Positions 21,514 to 34,597 of a stretch of DNA of 64,000 nucleotides are shown in pieces. Below the pieces are notes generated by a model that saw only the letters and a program-made list of their open reading frames with translations, did not search any database and had not been told where the DNA came from. Position 1 is the first letter of the stretch; each line of letters starts with the position of its first letter. Source of the DNA: Alnus glutinosa. Taxonomy: Eukaryota; Streptophyta; Magnoliopsida; Fagales; Betulaceae. The translations under genes and the position numbers were made by a program. The stretch covers positions 25,327,616 to 25,391,615 of the forward strand of contig NC_084894.1 in the NCBI RefSeq assembly GCF_958979055.1, read 5' to 3'.

Positions 21514-23351
21514 CATCAACAATATTGTCTATATGCATTATTATATTCCTTTGTATGAAGCTTCCCCTACATACACGAAATGTGACCTTGTTTAATAAAA
21601 CAATGAGTTGAATTATTATAAAATAAAAATTAATGAAGTCTCGTATGCTTCAATTGTAGATCTTGGTACCGAGCGAAAGGGTAGGTCAACGGTCAACCCT
21701 ACTCCACTAGTATCAATAGACAACATGGGAGAAGAAAGCACAACTCTATTCCCATGCGATGGTACCAAAAATTCTTTATATTATTTTGTTTGTTAATGTT
21801 TTTAATTTTTTTTTGTCTTTTGGTTTAAAAAAAATATTTTGATATAACATAAAGATGCAAATAGTTTGAGTGTTATGGATTATTTGTTAATGTTTTGGAA
21901 AAACTCCATTTATCACTTCAGATTTTTCATCACTTTTACAATTATACGCTTAAAATTTAAAAAGCGTTAATTCAGTATATCCATCTTTCAGTTTTTTTTT
22001 TTTTCAATTTCACATTTTTGTTAGAATTTTTCGCTAAATCCTAACGGACGGGTGTCAAAATTTCTAAGATACCCCAAATTTTTTTTAGAAAAAATAAAAA
22101 ATAAAAAATTACAAAGATTTAAGCGTCCGTAAGGATTTAACGGAATTTATAAAAATACTCATATCTGAATCTTTGAACAAAATAGATATTTTAAAAATTT
22201 TGACTGAATTTAATAGAAAATCCTAACGGATGAGTAAAATTGAAAAATAGATACACTAAATTGACACTTTTTAAAATTTAAGGATATGATTTCAAAAATG
22301 ATAAAAAAATTATGAATGGTAAGTGAAGTTTTCTCTAATATTTTTGTTTTGAAAAAATAAAATAAAAAACGTTATCAATCAAAGCTTTGTATCTTTTTGA
22401 GACTTCATAAGTCCATATAATAATATTTTACTAATTCTTTAGCAACCAATAAAGGAGAAGGAGCAACCGGCCATTGAATATAGTAGTAAAGGTCCAAAGG
22501 AATATATATATATAAAATTGGTGATATGATTATTGTACATGGCAAAAGCATTACTATAATAACAACTAGAAGAAAGGTATAATTCCATCGCTTACTGTAT
22601 TTTCAGAGTTCTTGTTCCGTTCGATCCGACAAGGAAGTGGAAACAACAATAATTGACATTTCTTAATTTCATCATTTATCACTTGTAAGTTGTTTTAATC
22701 ATCCTTTAAGGATGATTTACCTTGGTGGTAACAATCACGAGGTTCTTGAATAGAATAATCCAGTCAATTACCCAATCATGTGCACCATAGGGGGATCCAA
22801 GCTGTATCCTACAATCGCAGGTAAGTATTTTTACTCATTCATAATTTTATTTTATTTTATTTTTTAAAAGGAAAGAAAAAAAAATGAAAAAAAAGAGAGG
22901 TAAGTATTTATATATATAATATAGAGGGTTTTACTTGTTCTTGCTGTGATGAATGAACTTTGTTTATGCCTGATAACGATAAAAAATAATAATAATAATA
23001 ATAATTTATACGGACAAAATAGTTGAAAATTTCAATTTCTATTAATTATTAAGAGTTAAGACAAATCAAGACTTTTTACAATACAAGATCTCAACTTTGT
23101 TTTTTATTTTTGCAGTCAGACAAGGAGACTTGTTTTTCTTCTATATCCTATTTATCTATTTTTTAAATTTAGTAATGGCAAATTTAAAATATATATATAT
23201 ATAAATAAAAATAAATAAGAAATAAAATAGAAAATAGAAAATTGTATGGATCCCAATCCAATACACTTTATTTATAAATAATTGCACAAACTTTAATGCT
23301 ATATAGACTCATATAGGTACTCAAACCAATACCAAAACAAGCGCCCAAAAG

Positions 23352-23384
<33 letters not shown>

Positions 23385-24048
23385 GAACTTCATAGAGAAA
23401 GAATATTCCACAACTTTATTGTATTTTAGGACATTATTATTGCTTTATCTAAAAATAATAATCACTCCCAATCAATTGAAAAGCATGATTTAGGACCACT
23501 AAGACCGCACGATCATGTCCAATCATTTCTGATCGCAAAGGGGTTATTTGTAATAATGAACTAATTCTTTGCATCTTTTCTATATCTCTTTTATGTTTCA
23601 TATAATGTGGCGTTATTTATTTATTTTGTGAAAAGAGAATTAAAAAAAGTTACGTAAGATGACATGTGAGAAAATTAGATAAAAAATATAAAAAAAATTA
23701 TTTCTTTTTTTTTTAAAAAAAAGAAAAAAAGAAAAAAGAAAAAAAAAGGATCAACGGAATCTTAGATTTACCTCGTAATAATGATGTTATAGGGCTTAAA
23801 GCTCTTTTTACTCATTCTATGCTCCATTGCCGCCACCTCCTTTTCTTTCGCTTTTCCCCCCACTCCCAATTTGTCTTCTTTTCTTTTTGAGCTCTAAAGC
23901 ATTAACTTTGATGGCAGGCGCGGCTTCAAAAGTAGATAATCTTATTCACCCTCTAAAAAAAGTAGATCATCTTTCTTTCTTTTTTGCCCTTTTTCCTTTT
24001 TTATTTTTTTTTTAATATTTTTAAAATGTAGATGATAAGTGGCATATT
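21514..24048. other. AT-rich gene-poor stretch
   Basis: Poly-A/T runs, a possible degenerate inverted repeat at about 21950-22330 (TTTTTCATCACTTTTACAAT and its complement), and a moderate-complexity part at 22560-22830 ending ACAATCGCAGGTAAG that looks splice-donor-like. No protein frame was recognised. A lone exon of an unknown gene around 22600-22820 cannot be excluded. Confidence 0.3.
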
Positions 24049-24065
24049 AAGAGCAACATTCAAGG

Positions 24066-24472
24066 TTATGGCAGCTTCCACTTTGGTTATGTGTTTTATC
24101 AATGATTCACTTACGGCGGAGATTATGGCAGCTTGGAGGGCGGTGAATTTGTATAGAGACTTTAGGGATTCTCCATGTGGTATTTGAAGGTGAATCTGTG
24201 CAAGTGGTCTCGGCCTTAACCATGACGTCCTCCTCTTTAGAGGCTATAAAAATACAGTTGCTAGATATTTCTCATGTTCAGGTTAGATACATCCGGCGAG
24301 GTGCGAACCAAGCTACCCACTTGTTGGCAAAAAATGCTTTGGTGCATTGTTTAGATCATCTTTGGGTTGAGGAGGTTCCCTCCTACATCCGAGCTACAGT
24401 ATTTGCTGAGTAACTTTCTTAAGCTTAATGGAATTGATTTCCTTTTCTTCTTAAAAAAAAAGAAAAAGAAAA
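24066..24472 (+). pseudogene. 5'-truncated LINE: RNase H-like tail with poly-A and 17-bp target duplication
   Basis: The direct repeat AAGAGCAACATTCAAGG flanks it at 24049-24065 and 24473-24489, and the right end is A-rich. The frame encodes LTAEIMAAWRAVNLYRD, then after a one-base frameshift near 24162 continues GILHVVFEGESVQVV, IRRGANQATHLLAKNAL and LDHLWVEEVPSYI to a stop at 24413. These are the landmarks of the RVT_3-type RNase H domain at the C-terminus of plant non-LTR elements. Most of the LINE is missing, so it is a dead insertion. Confidence 0.85.
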
Positions 24473-24489
24473 AAGAGCAACATTCAAGG

Positions 24490-25870
24490 ACTAGACATCA
24501 ATTTTAACAAAATAAAAAGATGATTTCTAACCTTACCCATTTAAAAATACTCAAAATAGATTTTTTATTGAAGGATAAAATTTGAATTAAAAACATCACA
24601 TTTGTTTGTGGTGATAATAGAGTGAAAAATATCCGCTCATCTAAACTTTCTACGGAGTTAAATTTTATTAAAAGAAAAATAATGCAGTGTTTATTATAAT
24701 CTCTGTACACGAATATGCCATTGTCACGTTTAGAGATGGAATCAAAAATTCTTATCGAATGAGCAAACACATAAATAAATAATATACTAAAATTTAAGAT
24801 TAAATTAACATATAACTAATAAAACTAGTATCAATTTAGTGTTAACAAAATATAAATGTAAAAAAGACACAAAATAATTATTTCTTAATATATTTCAAAA
24901 TTTTCATTTCACTCACTTATCAAAATGAAATTCGATATTCTTTTAGATTCTGAAATTCATATACGGTTTAACCTGTATTAAATTGCGCAGTAATTTCTCT
25001 TTTGATGTGCAACAACTAAACTAGGAATTTCTTAATGTACTAATATGGAATTAAATCTAAACAATTGATTTTTTTTTTCTTTTAGTGTAAATAGTAAATA
25101 GATTATTCTTATTTATTATTCACACTACAAAGAATTTTTTTATTATTGTCTCTCCCTTTCCTTCTTTCACTATTTCTCTCTCCCACTTTCTTTCAAACTC
25201 TTTTCTACCAAAAATAATATTTAATAAAATAAAGAATAGAATAGAAAATTTGTTGGAATGTGTAGAGAAAAATGGGTAGTTAAAATAAAAATTTATACTT
25301 TTTTTCGGTAGTTATTTTTGTCATTCATGGTGGAGATGCTTTAACAAATTGTGGCTGAATTTACTTTTTTTTTTTTAAAAAAAAAAAAATAAATAAAATT
25401 TGAAGCTGAATATAAAAAAAAAAAAAAAAATCTAAACAAATTCTAGCTAAAATGCAAAAAATTATCATAAAATTTATAATAAATTATTATTAAATTTTAT
25501 TCTATATTAATTTTAAAAGTATATCAATTTTAAATGACAAAAGAAAAACATGAGTAATAGGTAACGTTACTTCCTAAAGAAAATGATTGCAAATGAGCAG
25601 TAGGACTGTAGGAGGCTAGTAGGTGTCACCACCAATGAAAATCTTTTTAACAAGTCCTTCAGAGGATCCCCACTCGATTAAACAAATAAATAAAGATCTT
25701 TACAGTGGGCCCCAGGAACATCCCCTCCGCGTCTCTCTGATGTGACCACCTCATTATCCCCGGTCTCTCTTTTTGGCCGTCTGATGAAGACAAGTTAGAC
25801 AACTGCCCCCCCCTCCCCCTCTCTCTGCTTTGACTGACAGTATGTTGGCGCACTAAAACCAAATCAGCTA
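24490..25870. other. AT-rich spacer before the DUF3527 gene
   Basis: No gene was seen. The last 200 bp (25690-25870) rise in GC and hold CT-rich tracts (CCCCCCCCTCCCCCTCTCTC), a likely proximal promoter of the downstream gene. Confidence 0.35.
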
Positions 25871-25879
25871 CAGCGAGAC

Positions 25880-26187
25880 ACCTCACACACACACGGACTG
25901 GTTCTCTCTCTGTCTGAAGCTCTGGAGCGCTGAGTTTGGATCTTTTGCTAATAAATTCTCTACAGCTTTGGAGTTTGGGGAAGAAATTAAAGGGAGGGGG
26001 CGTTGGGTGGGATTACGAGGCGATTTTTCTTTTCTCTTCTTTGGTGCTCTGCGGGTCTTCTGCTCGCCTCTGATCTCTGCTACTTTGCTAGCTTTCTCTT
26101 GCCAATGGTGCACCGACACCCCTTGCTTCGTCCTGGAGCTTCCGTTCATGGCGGTTTCTTGCCTCTGCATTTCCAATACTGAGTCTG
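25880..26187 (+). other. Inferred 5'UTR exon of the DUF3527 gene
   Basis: A GC-richer stretch ends at GAGTCTG|GTATGA, a good donor. The acceptor CTTATCTTCAG at 27801 opens the exon that holds the ATG at 27942. Upstream ATGs are present (26105 and 26148). The exon call rests on composition and splice signals only. Confidence 0.45.
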
Positions 26188-27941
26188 GTATGACTGCATT
26201 CCGAGAAAGATTTCTGTTTAGTTTGATGGAATTTTTGCTTTCCTTGACTTTGGGTTATGCTTGTACAAGGTCTGATTTTGTTGTTTTCTGATGTTTGAAT
26301 TGTTGTGGTTGTCGTTATTGTGCTTTTTTGAGCTCTGGATTTGCATCTTTAACTTGAATTTGAGAGAGAGAGAGAGAGAGATCATTTTTGTGACATGTGA
26401 AACATTTGTAACGTGTTTGGAACTCGGGAAAGCTGAGAGGAAAAGAAAGCAAACCACTTTATTTTCTTTCTTAACTTGCTTTTGGAGGGCCAAACGATGC
26501 CCTACTCGTCAGGGATTTTGAAAATTGAACGCGCTCTAGTTTTCGTATGGCTGGAGGATCTTTGTCTGCTCCGTTACTTGTTGGCAACAAGCTAAGCGGC
26601 TATGACGATGACAGGTCGTTTTCGTTTTTCAAAATGATATTCCATGGACCACCGGATTTTTTCTTGCTTTCTGTACGTTTCTTCGTTTCATCTTTGTCCA
26701 TATACTGCCACAGTGCCACTTGTTTTCTTGCGTCCCCATTCAATTTCTGCTTGGGCAAGTTCAAACTTGTCTTCATCCCAATTCAAGAAGCATATTTTTA
26801 TCCAATAGAAGATGATCTTATCATTTGTATCTGTCACGGTTAATTGACCTCTGGTCAGTAGGGAAAAACTAGGTGATCAGAGTTGAGCTGATCATATCTC
26901 CAATCAACCTACTGGATAAAGTTCCAATAAATGCCATATATAGACATTTCATCAATAAATTTGATGATTAATATTTTGCCCAAACTCTTTGTTTGATGTC
27001 AAAGCTACCTGTGTTAAAAAAGAAAAGAAAAGAAAAGACCTAGAAATTATACTACAGAGCAGAGCACATGCTGGAGATTTCTGCTCGCTACTGCTGATTC
27101 ATGATGTCAGGCAAGTTGCAAGCTTTTGTCAATTCGGTCTGAAGTTCTATTACTTATTTTCTTACGATTTTGTGATTATGAGACAATGAAAAATCTAGAA
27201 GCTTAAATTTTTTTTACTGTTCACATTGGATGATTTATGAACTTTCTCCGAGTTATATTAACTGCTAAATGATCTTTTAGCTACCTACAATTGGAAATAG
27301 GCCGCATTATCTATATGCTTCATACACTGCTCAAGCATTGTCGTAGAAGGAATCTTAGTATCATGTTTTTAAAATCTTCGTATTGTAAGGTGTTTCCTGA
27401 ATAAGAGAACTTCATGGTGACTTTTTAATGTCGTAATAAATATTGTAACCTGAAATAGTGGTTTGATAGTCATGTTCTTTTTGGTGGATGAGATAAGTTA
27501 TGGTTGGTGGCCTTTCCATTTGAGAATTTTTTATCTTGTTTAAGGCCTAAGTTGTTGTGTTCACTTCATGACTTTGGTTGTTGGCTTGTTGGTATATCAA
27601 TTAAAATGAAAGTTCCTCCTTTTTTTTTTTCCTGCAATCATGATGGAAGACTGTACTAGTTTTACTCGTGCAATTTCTGATCAATAGAGTTGGTAGTCCT
27701 TCGATATCTGATTTTGTTGTAGTATCTTTTTATCCTTTTTCTTCCCTTCTTTTTTCTTAGAGGATTGTGTTATAGTATGCAATTTTTCCTCTTATCTTCA
27801 GGGTGGTCTGTGTCTATGCAATCTGATCTGAAAATCGCAGCTGGAAAAGAAATATTAGGGCATTCCTCATTACAAGTTTCTGTGGAGACAAGAAGCTGAT
27901 AATTGCAAATACTGTAGAAATCCTCAGAACATATCTGGTCT

Positions 27942-30817
27942 ATGGAATATCCTTCAGAGCTTAAAAGCAGCTCAAAGGATCAACATCCTTTAGGAACTTC
28001 TGGGAAGCCCTTACTGCCCCGATCGAGTCAAAGGATAAAGCTGCCAGACAGGTTAAAAACCGAAAAGCCTAATTGGTCGTATGCTGATCTCCATAATGAA
28101 ATTACTAAGAATGCAAAGGACGTCCCACCTAAATCTTCTGGTAATCTCCAAAAACAACAGACTGATAGGAAGCCAACTGAAGAAGATGAGCTTGTAAAGT
28201 ACATGTCAAATTTGCCAAGTTATCTGGAAAGAGGGGTGAACCCCCAGGAGAAAGTTTTAAATGTTGGGGTCCTTGACTGGGGGCGTCTTGAAAAATGGAA
28301 TTATGGTCATAAACAGATTCCAGATGAGAGTAGCCGGTATTCCCCATCTAGTAGTAATACATCATCATCATTTTCAACAGATGGGTCATCTGCTCATTCT
28401 AGCAGTGCTCATAGTCGCTCTCCTGCTCGTCCAAGGACACGCCGTCCTTCACTGCAACATCATCTGAAGGCATCTCCAATAGAAGGGCATTCTCAAGATG
28501 TCAAAGCGCATGGAGGAAGTGTTGGAAAGTTTCGAGATCTTAAATGTGCCCAGAGTAAGATCTTGAGTGACCAGGGGAAGTTCATCAGAAGAGGTCAGCC
28601 TTTTCCTGATCCAGAAATCAAGCAGGAAGAGTGCAAGAAAAAAGATCCAGAAACAAAGATTAATCGAGGAAGCGGAATTCTCCCAAATGACCTGAATAAT
28701 GAGGTGGCATCATGTACGAAGTTACGGACAAAGACTCAAGATGGTGAAATTAAGAAGAGAGCAGAGAAGTTGCGGGAACCAAATTCAAATAATCTTGACC
28801 AAGATGTCTCCAAAGAGTGTAAAACTGTTGTTCTACTTTTGCCGAGAGATCTCCCCAAAAAACATCATTCTGGAGTGTCCCAGTTTTCTGGTCTGACAAC
28901 AATGTTAAGTCGAAGATCAGTAGAAGCAAGTCGAAGGAGCTTTTCAGAGACATCTAAGGATATTTGCCATGGAGAGCTCAATTTTGATATCCCACACTCA
29001 TGCCCACTGCCTCGTGAAGTTGATGACAGTGAACACTCTCAGGTAAAGCATCCAAATACTGTAGACGCAAAAAGTGCCAACTTTTCATCTGATACACCTA
29101 ACCTTGTACCACGTTCAGCTAAAGTAGGAATCAGTCCATCTAGATCCAGAAATTTAGGAGAGAGAAAATATACCTTAACACCCATCAATACAATAAATGA
29201 ACCTTTGAAGGGGTTGGATGTGAAAGTAAACAAAGCAACAGATGACAAAGAAAGAAGCTCTTCACCTTTTCGCCGACTTAGTATCAGTTTGGGTAGGATG
29301 AGCAAAAGTTTCAGCTCCAAAGAGGGTTTAGATTCACAGCAGCTGAGGTCAACATATACTTCTGCTAAGTCTGGTTCAGAGAAATTTGTGGCTTCTGATT
29401 GCTTGGATATTTCAAACACGGATAAACTCACTGATACGAGCAGAGCCAGGTCCAGCCCTCTTAGAAGGTTACTCGACCCATTACTGAAGCCAAGGGCAAC
29501 CAACTGCCGTCATTTTGTGGAGCCTTTACAGAGAGAATCTGTATCAATGGATAGGGCTTGTAAAAGTTCTGATGGAAAATTAGATTCTTCAACTTTGCAT
29601 TCTGGGAAATTAAAATTAGATACAACTGTTGAAGCTCTTCTGCGAGTCGCAATTAAAAATGGCCAGCCTCTGTTCACATTTGCAGTTGACAATGGCGGTG
29701 ATATTCTTGCAGCTACAATGAAAAGTTTTAGCACCCCAAGAAAGGGTGACTACAGCTTGATTTTTACATTCTTCACCATTCGAGAGGTCAAGAAGAAGAA
29801 TGGAAGTTGGATAAATCAAGGAGGCAAAAGCAAAGGCAAAGGCAAAGGTCATGATTACATTTCTAATGTCATTGCACAAATGAAGGTTTTTGATTCTCAG
29901 TTTTCCAATTTGATAGGAGAACATTGTATGGATCAGTTTTGCACGAGAGAATTTGTTTTGTTCTCCGTGGGCTTAAGACAGGCAGACCAGCAAACCTCTG
30001 ATTTCCAGCCAAATGAGGAGCTTGCTGCTGTTGTTGTCAAAATTCCAAAAAGTATCAATAGAAGTTCCGTCAGAGATGGGTGTAATAGCAATAACTACAA
30101 TGATTTGTTAGAGGGTGGTTCAAAAGAGAGGTTTTCTGGGGTAGGATGTTGTTCCAACACTGGGGGTCACGTTCAGGAGCTGCCTTTTGTTGGTACTAAG
30201 GACCTTGTTAGTGCAACAGTCATACTTCCAAGTGCTGTGCATAGTCTTCCAGCTAAGGGAGGACCTTCATCGCTGATTGAACGTTGGAAGTCGGGTGGGT
30301 TATGCGACTGTGGAGGATGGGATTTGGGTTGCAAACTTCAGATTCTTGCCAACCGGAATCATATCAGTAAGAAATTGGATTCGTCCAAAGCCTTTTCCAT
30401 AACGGATAAATTTGAGCTTTTCTGTCAGGTACTAGTCTTTTGCTTAACCAAAGCTAATTCCCGCTGAATTATACAGGTAGCTACCTATAGATGATACTTT
30501 TTTATTTTATTAATTTTCCACAGGATGGAGTGGACGTAAACCAGCCTCTCTTCAGTTTGGCCCCATTCAAAGATGGGATCTATTCAGTTGAGTTCAACTC
30601 TTCACTCTCAATTTTACAAGCATTCTCCATTTGTATAGCAGTATTAGACAGTAAGAAACCATTTGAGCTTTCAGAACCGAGCAACTCTTTCGAAGAAAAA
30701 ACTTTGGAGGAAACCATATCAGTGCAAACTGATAGAATAATAGCTCCCAGTCGAGTTGAAGAAGTTCCTGCAAGATATGTCTCATATCCACCCCTTTCTC
30801 CTGTTGGGAGGGTCTAG
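27942..30817 (+). CDS. DUF3527 domain protein
   Basis: Coding exons are 27942-30428 and 30524-30817 (TGTCAG|GTACTA and TTCCACAG|GATGGA), giving 926 residues. The ATG is preceded in frame by a TAG at 27915, so the start is secure. The N-terminal 550 residues are basic, Ser-rich and probably disordered (SSSNTSSSFSTDGSSAHSSS near 135, SSPLRRLLDPLLKP near 504). The conserved part follows: VEALLRVAIKNGQPLFTFAV near 560, FVLFSVGLRQA near 670, ERWKSGGLCDCGGWDLGCKL near 780, and across the intron FELFCQ-DGVDVNQPLFSLAP to SILQAFSICIAVLDS. This is the plant-only DUF3527 family, of unknown biochemical function. No membrane segment or signal peptide was seen. Family recall is from memory. Confidence 0.9.
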
Positions 30818-31536
30818 ATTCACATGTGGAATCATCTTGTAGTTACACACCGATGGTTTAGGTAAATATATTAAGTTGGCTTGGTGGCAATGTACTAAAC
30901 CTGCACAGGTTTTTTACTCCTGTCGATCAGGTTCTGTTATTCGTATGTGCACCTAAGTGGAAAATGATCTTTCAACTCATCATGCCCTTCACAGTCGCAG
31001 GGAAAGGTACCCGGAGCCCTGTGTGTTTTGTGGTACCTTTTACTACAGAAGCAATAACAAATGTACAAGAGAAAAACAATCTTCATCAATTAAGTGTTCA
31101 TATTATGCATTTATGAGTGAATCGTATTTTTCTTTTCCAGTTACACTTGAACATTTATACTCATGATTTGAATAATGCATTGAATCATGTGTTTGGAGGA
31201 TTTATGAATTCAAATATTTATTTATTTATGCGCTAGAGTAGAAAAAAGTATTAGAGTATGGCTTGCATCTTGTGTCTTATGTGCAAAGGACACAAGCTGG
31301 GGATGCTACATTGGTAATTGGGAACACGTGACACCCCAGCTTGTGTGTATGCTCTTACACACACTAAAGGCAAGTCATTAAACACCATTTTCAGGTTGAA
31401 GTGCATCGTTCAACCCTGTTGCTGATACCATGAAATCGAGGAACAAATTTAAGCCAAAAGCTTTGATACCGTGAAATAATTGTTGTATGAATGGTTTTGA
31501 TAGCATAAATTTGATTGCTGTCGTGCATTGTATTTA
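30818..31536. other. 3' flank of the DUF3527 gene
   Basis: 3'UTR-like sequence to about 31100. Then an imperfect inverted repeat at 31258-31365 (GGACACAAGCTGGGGATGCT against CACCCCAGCTTGTGTG) that is probably a MITE. Confidence 0.35.
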
Positions 31537-31701
31537 GAGAAATGCTACACAAACTCTTAAGTTTATACTTCCAAATGCTTCTTCTTAATGTGGCAGTGAA
31601 AATCATTATTGGATAAAAAATTCAATGGTGATCTATTCAAAAATTCAATACTCTCACGTAAGCTTTTGAGTGTAAACTTAAGCGTTTGTATAGCATTTCT
31701 C
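31537..31701. mobile_element. Palindromic MITE
   Basis: GAGAAATGCTACACAAACTC at the left and GTATAGCATTTCTC at the right are inverted; the arms continue with TTAAGTTTATACT against AGTGTAAACTTAA. Confidence 0.75.
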
Positions 31702-31784
31702 TTGTGTTTATAAACATCAAACAGTTACAAAGGGATCATGTATAGATTACTTCACAGATAAATGAATTTGAATACATTTGAATT

Positions 31785-32234
31785 TCAATGGGAATGAACG
31801 TCACCGCATATTTGAATCTTGAACTGTGCTGTTGTAAACTTTGGTATGAGATGCATCTGTTGATAACAATGGTGCTGGAGAGTTTGAAGTGCAGAGGATC
31901 TTGACTGATATGTTGCAGCTGTCGATTGGGCTGGTGTGGAGGCAACTGTCTGAAGGTTGTTAATACAAGGTCCCATTGAAGTGTTATATTGTGGAGTAGT
32001 TTCCTCCAATGGGAGTTGCAGTAATGTGTAATGTACGCAGGAGGTCATATGTACTGCATTTCGTGGCTGTCCGTTTAGAAAAATGAGGTCGGTTGCTTCC
32101 AGTTGAAAAAAACAATACCATTGTAGTAGGAAAGCCATAAGACTGTAAAGGTTTGTTGAATACGGGATGTTTGGGACCACTAGCAGTTGCTTACTGGCTA
32201 CAATGATAGGATATCTGTTCAGCTTTTTTAGCAT
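31785..32234 (-). other. Unidentified 149-codon open frame
   Basis: A minus-strand open frame beginning MLKKLNRYPIIVASKQLLVV with a Thr/Gln/Ser-rich C-terminal half. I do not recognise any domain. Composition resembles the surrounding DNA and no splice partners were seen, so it may be chance. It is listed because it is one of the longer open frames outside recognised genes. Confidence 0.2.
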
Positions 32235-32355
32235 ATTGACAGGGGTATGATGGGGTCCAATAATAAGGCTTGCGGCCTATGTTCTATGCGCATAGGACCC
32301 AAATTGGGAGTGTCAAATTAGTAATTAGGAATGTGTAGCATTTTCAGGTAGGACT

Positions 32356-33090
32356 TAAATGAACAAAGCTACTTGTGAGCTCGTTCGGGCTCGTGCTCGA
32401 CTCGATTATTAAATGAGTTACTCGTGAACACGAAACTAGACTCGATTATTAAACTATTTATATTCGTATAAAACTCAGTTCAGCTTGGTTAACGCTCGTG
32501 AACAAATTCGTATAGGGTTCGATCGTTTGTTAGTTCGACTCGTATATATAGCTTATTTAGTATATTATATATTGCTTATTAAGTAACAATAGTCAATAAC
32601 ATATATAAAATTACAAGCATATGTGCCCCTGATGTATAGCAACAACGTTGCAATGCACTCTCATAAACATAACAATAACCTTCAAATCAATGTGCCATCA
32701 TAACAGACCTCAACTTGTGGAATGCTCAAAATAGAAAATTGTGGCCAGTAGAGCAACCAATTCTTTCTCGGAGTGCCAACTGCCAAGCATAACCCATCAA
32801 AACAACATAAACTTCATACTAAGACAGTTTATCAAACATTCGCTACGCACGTTTTTAACACTCAAATTCTCAACAAAATTCACAAATCCATCTAATCTTT
32901 TTACATATTTACACCCTAAAATCATCATGAGCTCGAGCCTGTACAAAAATTTCTTTTTTTGTGAGCCGAGCCAAGCTTAATTTTTAAAACTCTTCAGGAG
33001 CTCGAGCTCGGCTTGTGATAAATTTAAATGAACTGAGCTTACATGTATTACTCGCCCGAGCTCAGCTCGTTTACAATCCTATTCTCAACT
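32356..33090. mobile_element. Non-autonomous element with GAGCTCG subterminal repeats
   Basis: The left side holds TGTGAGCTCGTTCGGGCTCG and several ACTCGATTATTAAA units. The right side holds GAGCTCGAGCCTG, CAGGAGCTCGAGCTCGGCTT and GAGCTCAGCTCGTTTACA. Multiple short subterminal motifs in opposite orientation at both ends suggest a hAT-type transposase-binding arrangement. There is no transposase. Exact ends and target duplication were not resolved. Confidence 0.5.
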
Positions 33091-33166
33091 ACACAAATCA
33101 AAGTCGGCTCCGAATAGCATGGTCTTTATGATATAGGGTTTATGTTGAAAAGACGAAAATATAGAA

Positions 33167-33310
33167 AGTAATGCTAGAAACTTCAACTGCGATCTTACTT
33201 TACTGATGTGACAGTGCCAATCAGCTCAGATATTTTTCAACAATGATTGATCTAATGATTGATTGGCACTACCACATCACCAAAGTGAGATAAAAGTGTG
33301 GTTTGCGCAT
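33167..33310. mobile_element. Small palindromic MITE
   Basis: TGATGTGACAGTGCCAATCA on the left is mirrored by TGATTGGCACTACCACATCA on the right, with AATGC-type outer ends. Confidence 0.65.
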
Positions 33311-33737
33311 TCATTTATAAATATTAGTATTATTTCTATAATCTTCTTTCCGACACTCACTTTTCTCAATTTTCGTTCACAATCATCTTCTAGATATACT
33401 CATCTCTCCCTCTCTCTCTCTTTCTGTATTACTTTGTTTTGTGAGCATGTGTCTTCTTTCTTGCGAATTTTCCAGTAGTGCTTGATAAATATTCCCATTT
33501 GTTATTGGATGCCTTGCATCGAACTGACTTGCAGAACCCAATAGTAGGCTTTCCCGTTACCCCTTTTGTTTGCAAACGTGCATCTCAAACTTTTTGATCT
33601 TTTTAGTAAGTTGGCCAATTTAGACTCAACTCCCATCAAGATTTCCTACAATCTTCTGCACAAGGACAGACAAAATTGTAAAAGAGTTATCAAAGAGGAC
33701 TCTCTACCCACACAGGACGACCCTTTTTTCAGGAAAC

Positions 33738-33852
33738 GGATCATCTCCAGTTCAAATTGAACTGGAGAGTATCCAGTTAGTTATAGTGTAGGAGCATTTT
33801 TGTCTTATAACTAACTGGATACTCTTTCGTTCAATTGAACCGAAGAGGATCC
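33738..33852. mobile_element. Compact hairpin MITE
   Basis: GGATCATCTCCAGTTCAAAT and GAGTATCCAGTTAGTTATA are mirrored by TATAACTAACTGGATACTC and AATTGAACCGAAGAGGATCC around a short loop (GTGTAGGAGCATTTTTGTCT). Confidence 0.75.
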
Positions 33853-34597
33853 TAATACATTTTTTTTTCATAACTCTCTTGAATAGGAAGCTCTTACTTG
33901 AATAGGGGAACTCTTCTTACAATTATTGTTTTAAAAAAAAAAGGGCAAAATAATAGCAAAAATCTTGCTTGAATCCTCTTGGTAAAGAGTTTTGTAGTGG
34001 ATTTTTTTTGTTTAAATAATAATAAAAAGTGATTAATGTGATATAAATGTGAAATGAGATTTACTTTTTTTTTGCGGGAAAAAAATGAAGAAAATTATTT
34101 GATAATAAAAAAGAATAAAAACAAAAGGTTGGAGAAATGAAAAAGAAAGACAGAGGAGTGTGTTGCCAAACACACCAACTCCACCAAAACCTCCGGAGCC
34201 CATCCCCAATAAAATAAAGCATGCAAAAACCAAAAAAATGAAAAAAGTAAACGGCTATATTGACTTAGAAGTGAAGGCTTTAGTCTGGTGCACATGTTTG
34301 TAGCCGTTAGGTAGTTCAACAAAACACTTTATACATACCCAATTGAATAAAATTGTTTATAAAACACAACTTCACCTACTAAAATATTAATATTTCTTGA
34401 AATATCACATAAATTGTAAGTGAAGTTTAATAAACACTTTGTATAATATAATAACAATGTGTGGAGATTAATCAATATCAAATCTCGAACACACTTTTAA
34501 AGAAAATTAATGTTAATGTTAATGTTATTATTCTAAACGAATTAATCAAATTATAATTGAAGTTTCTTGAAATTATTTACAAGACTCAATTTTACTT
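33853..34597. other. AT-rich spacer
   Basis: No gene or clear element was recognised. Confidence 0.3.

Noticed and set aside
22560-22830. Possible microRNA precursor or exon
   Set aside because: ATCATCCTTTAAGGATGATT is a short palindrome, but no known miRNA was recognised and no long stem extends from it.
26547-26843. 98-codon frame starting MAGGSLSAPLLVGN as the DUF3527 N-terminus
   Set aside because: It is not joined in frame to the main coding exon by visible splice sites, and an in-frame stop precedes the ATG at 27942. It lies in the inferred 5'UTR intron.
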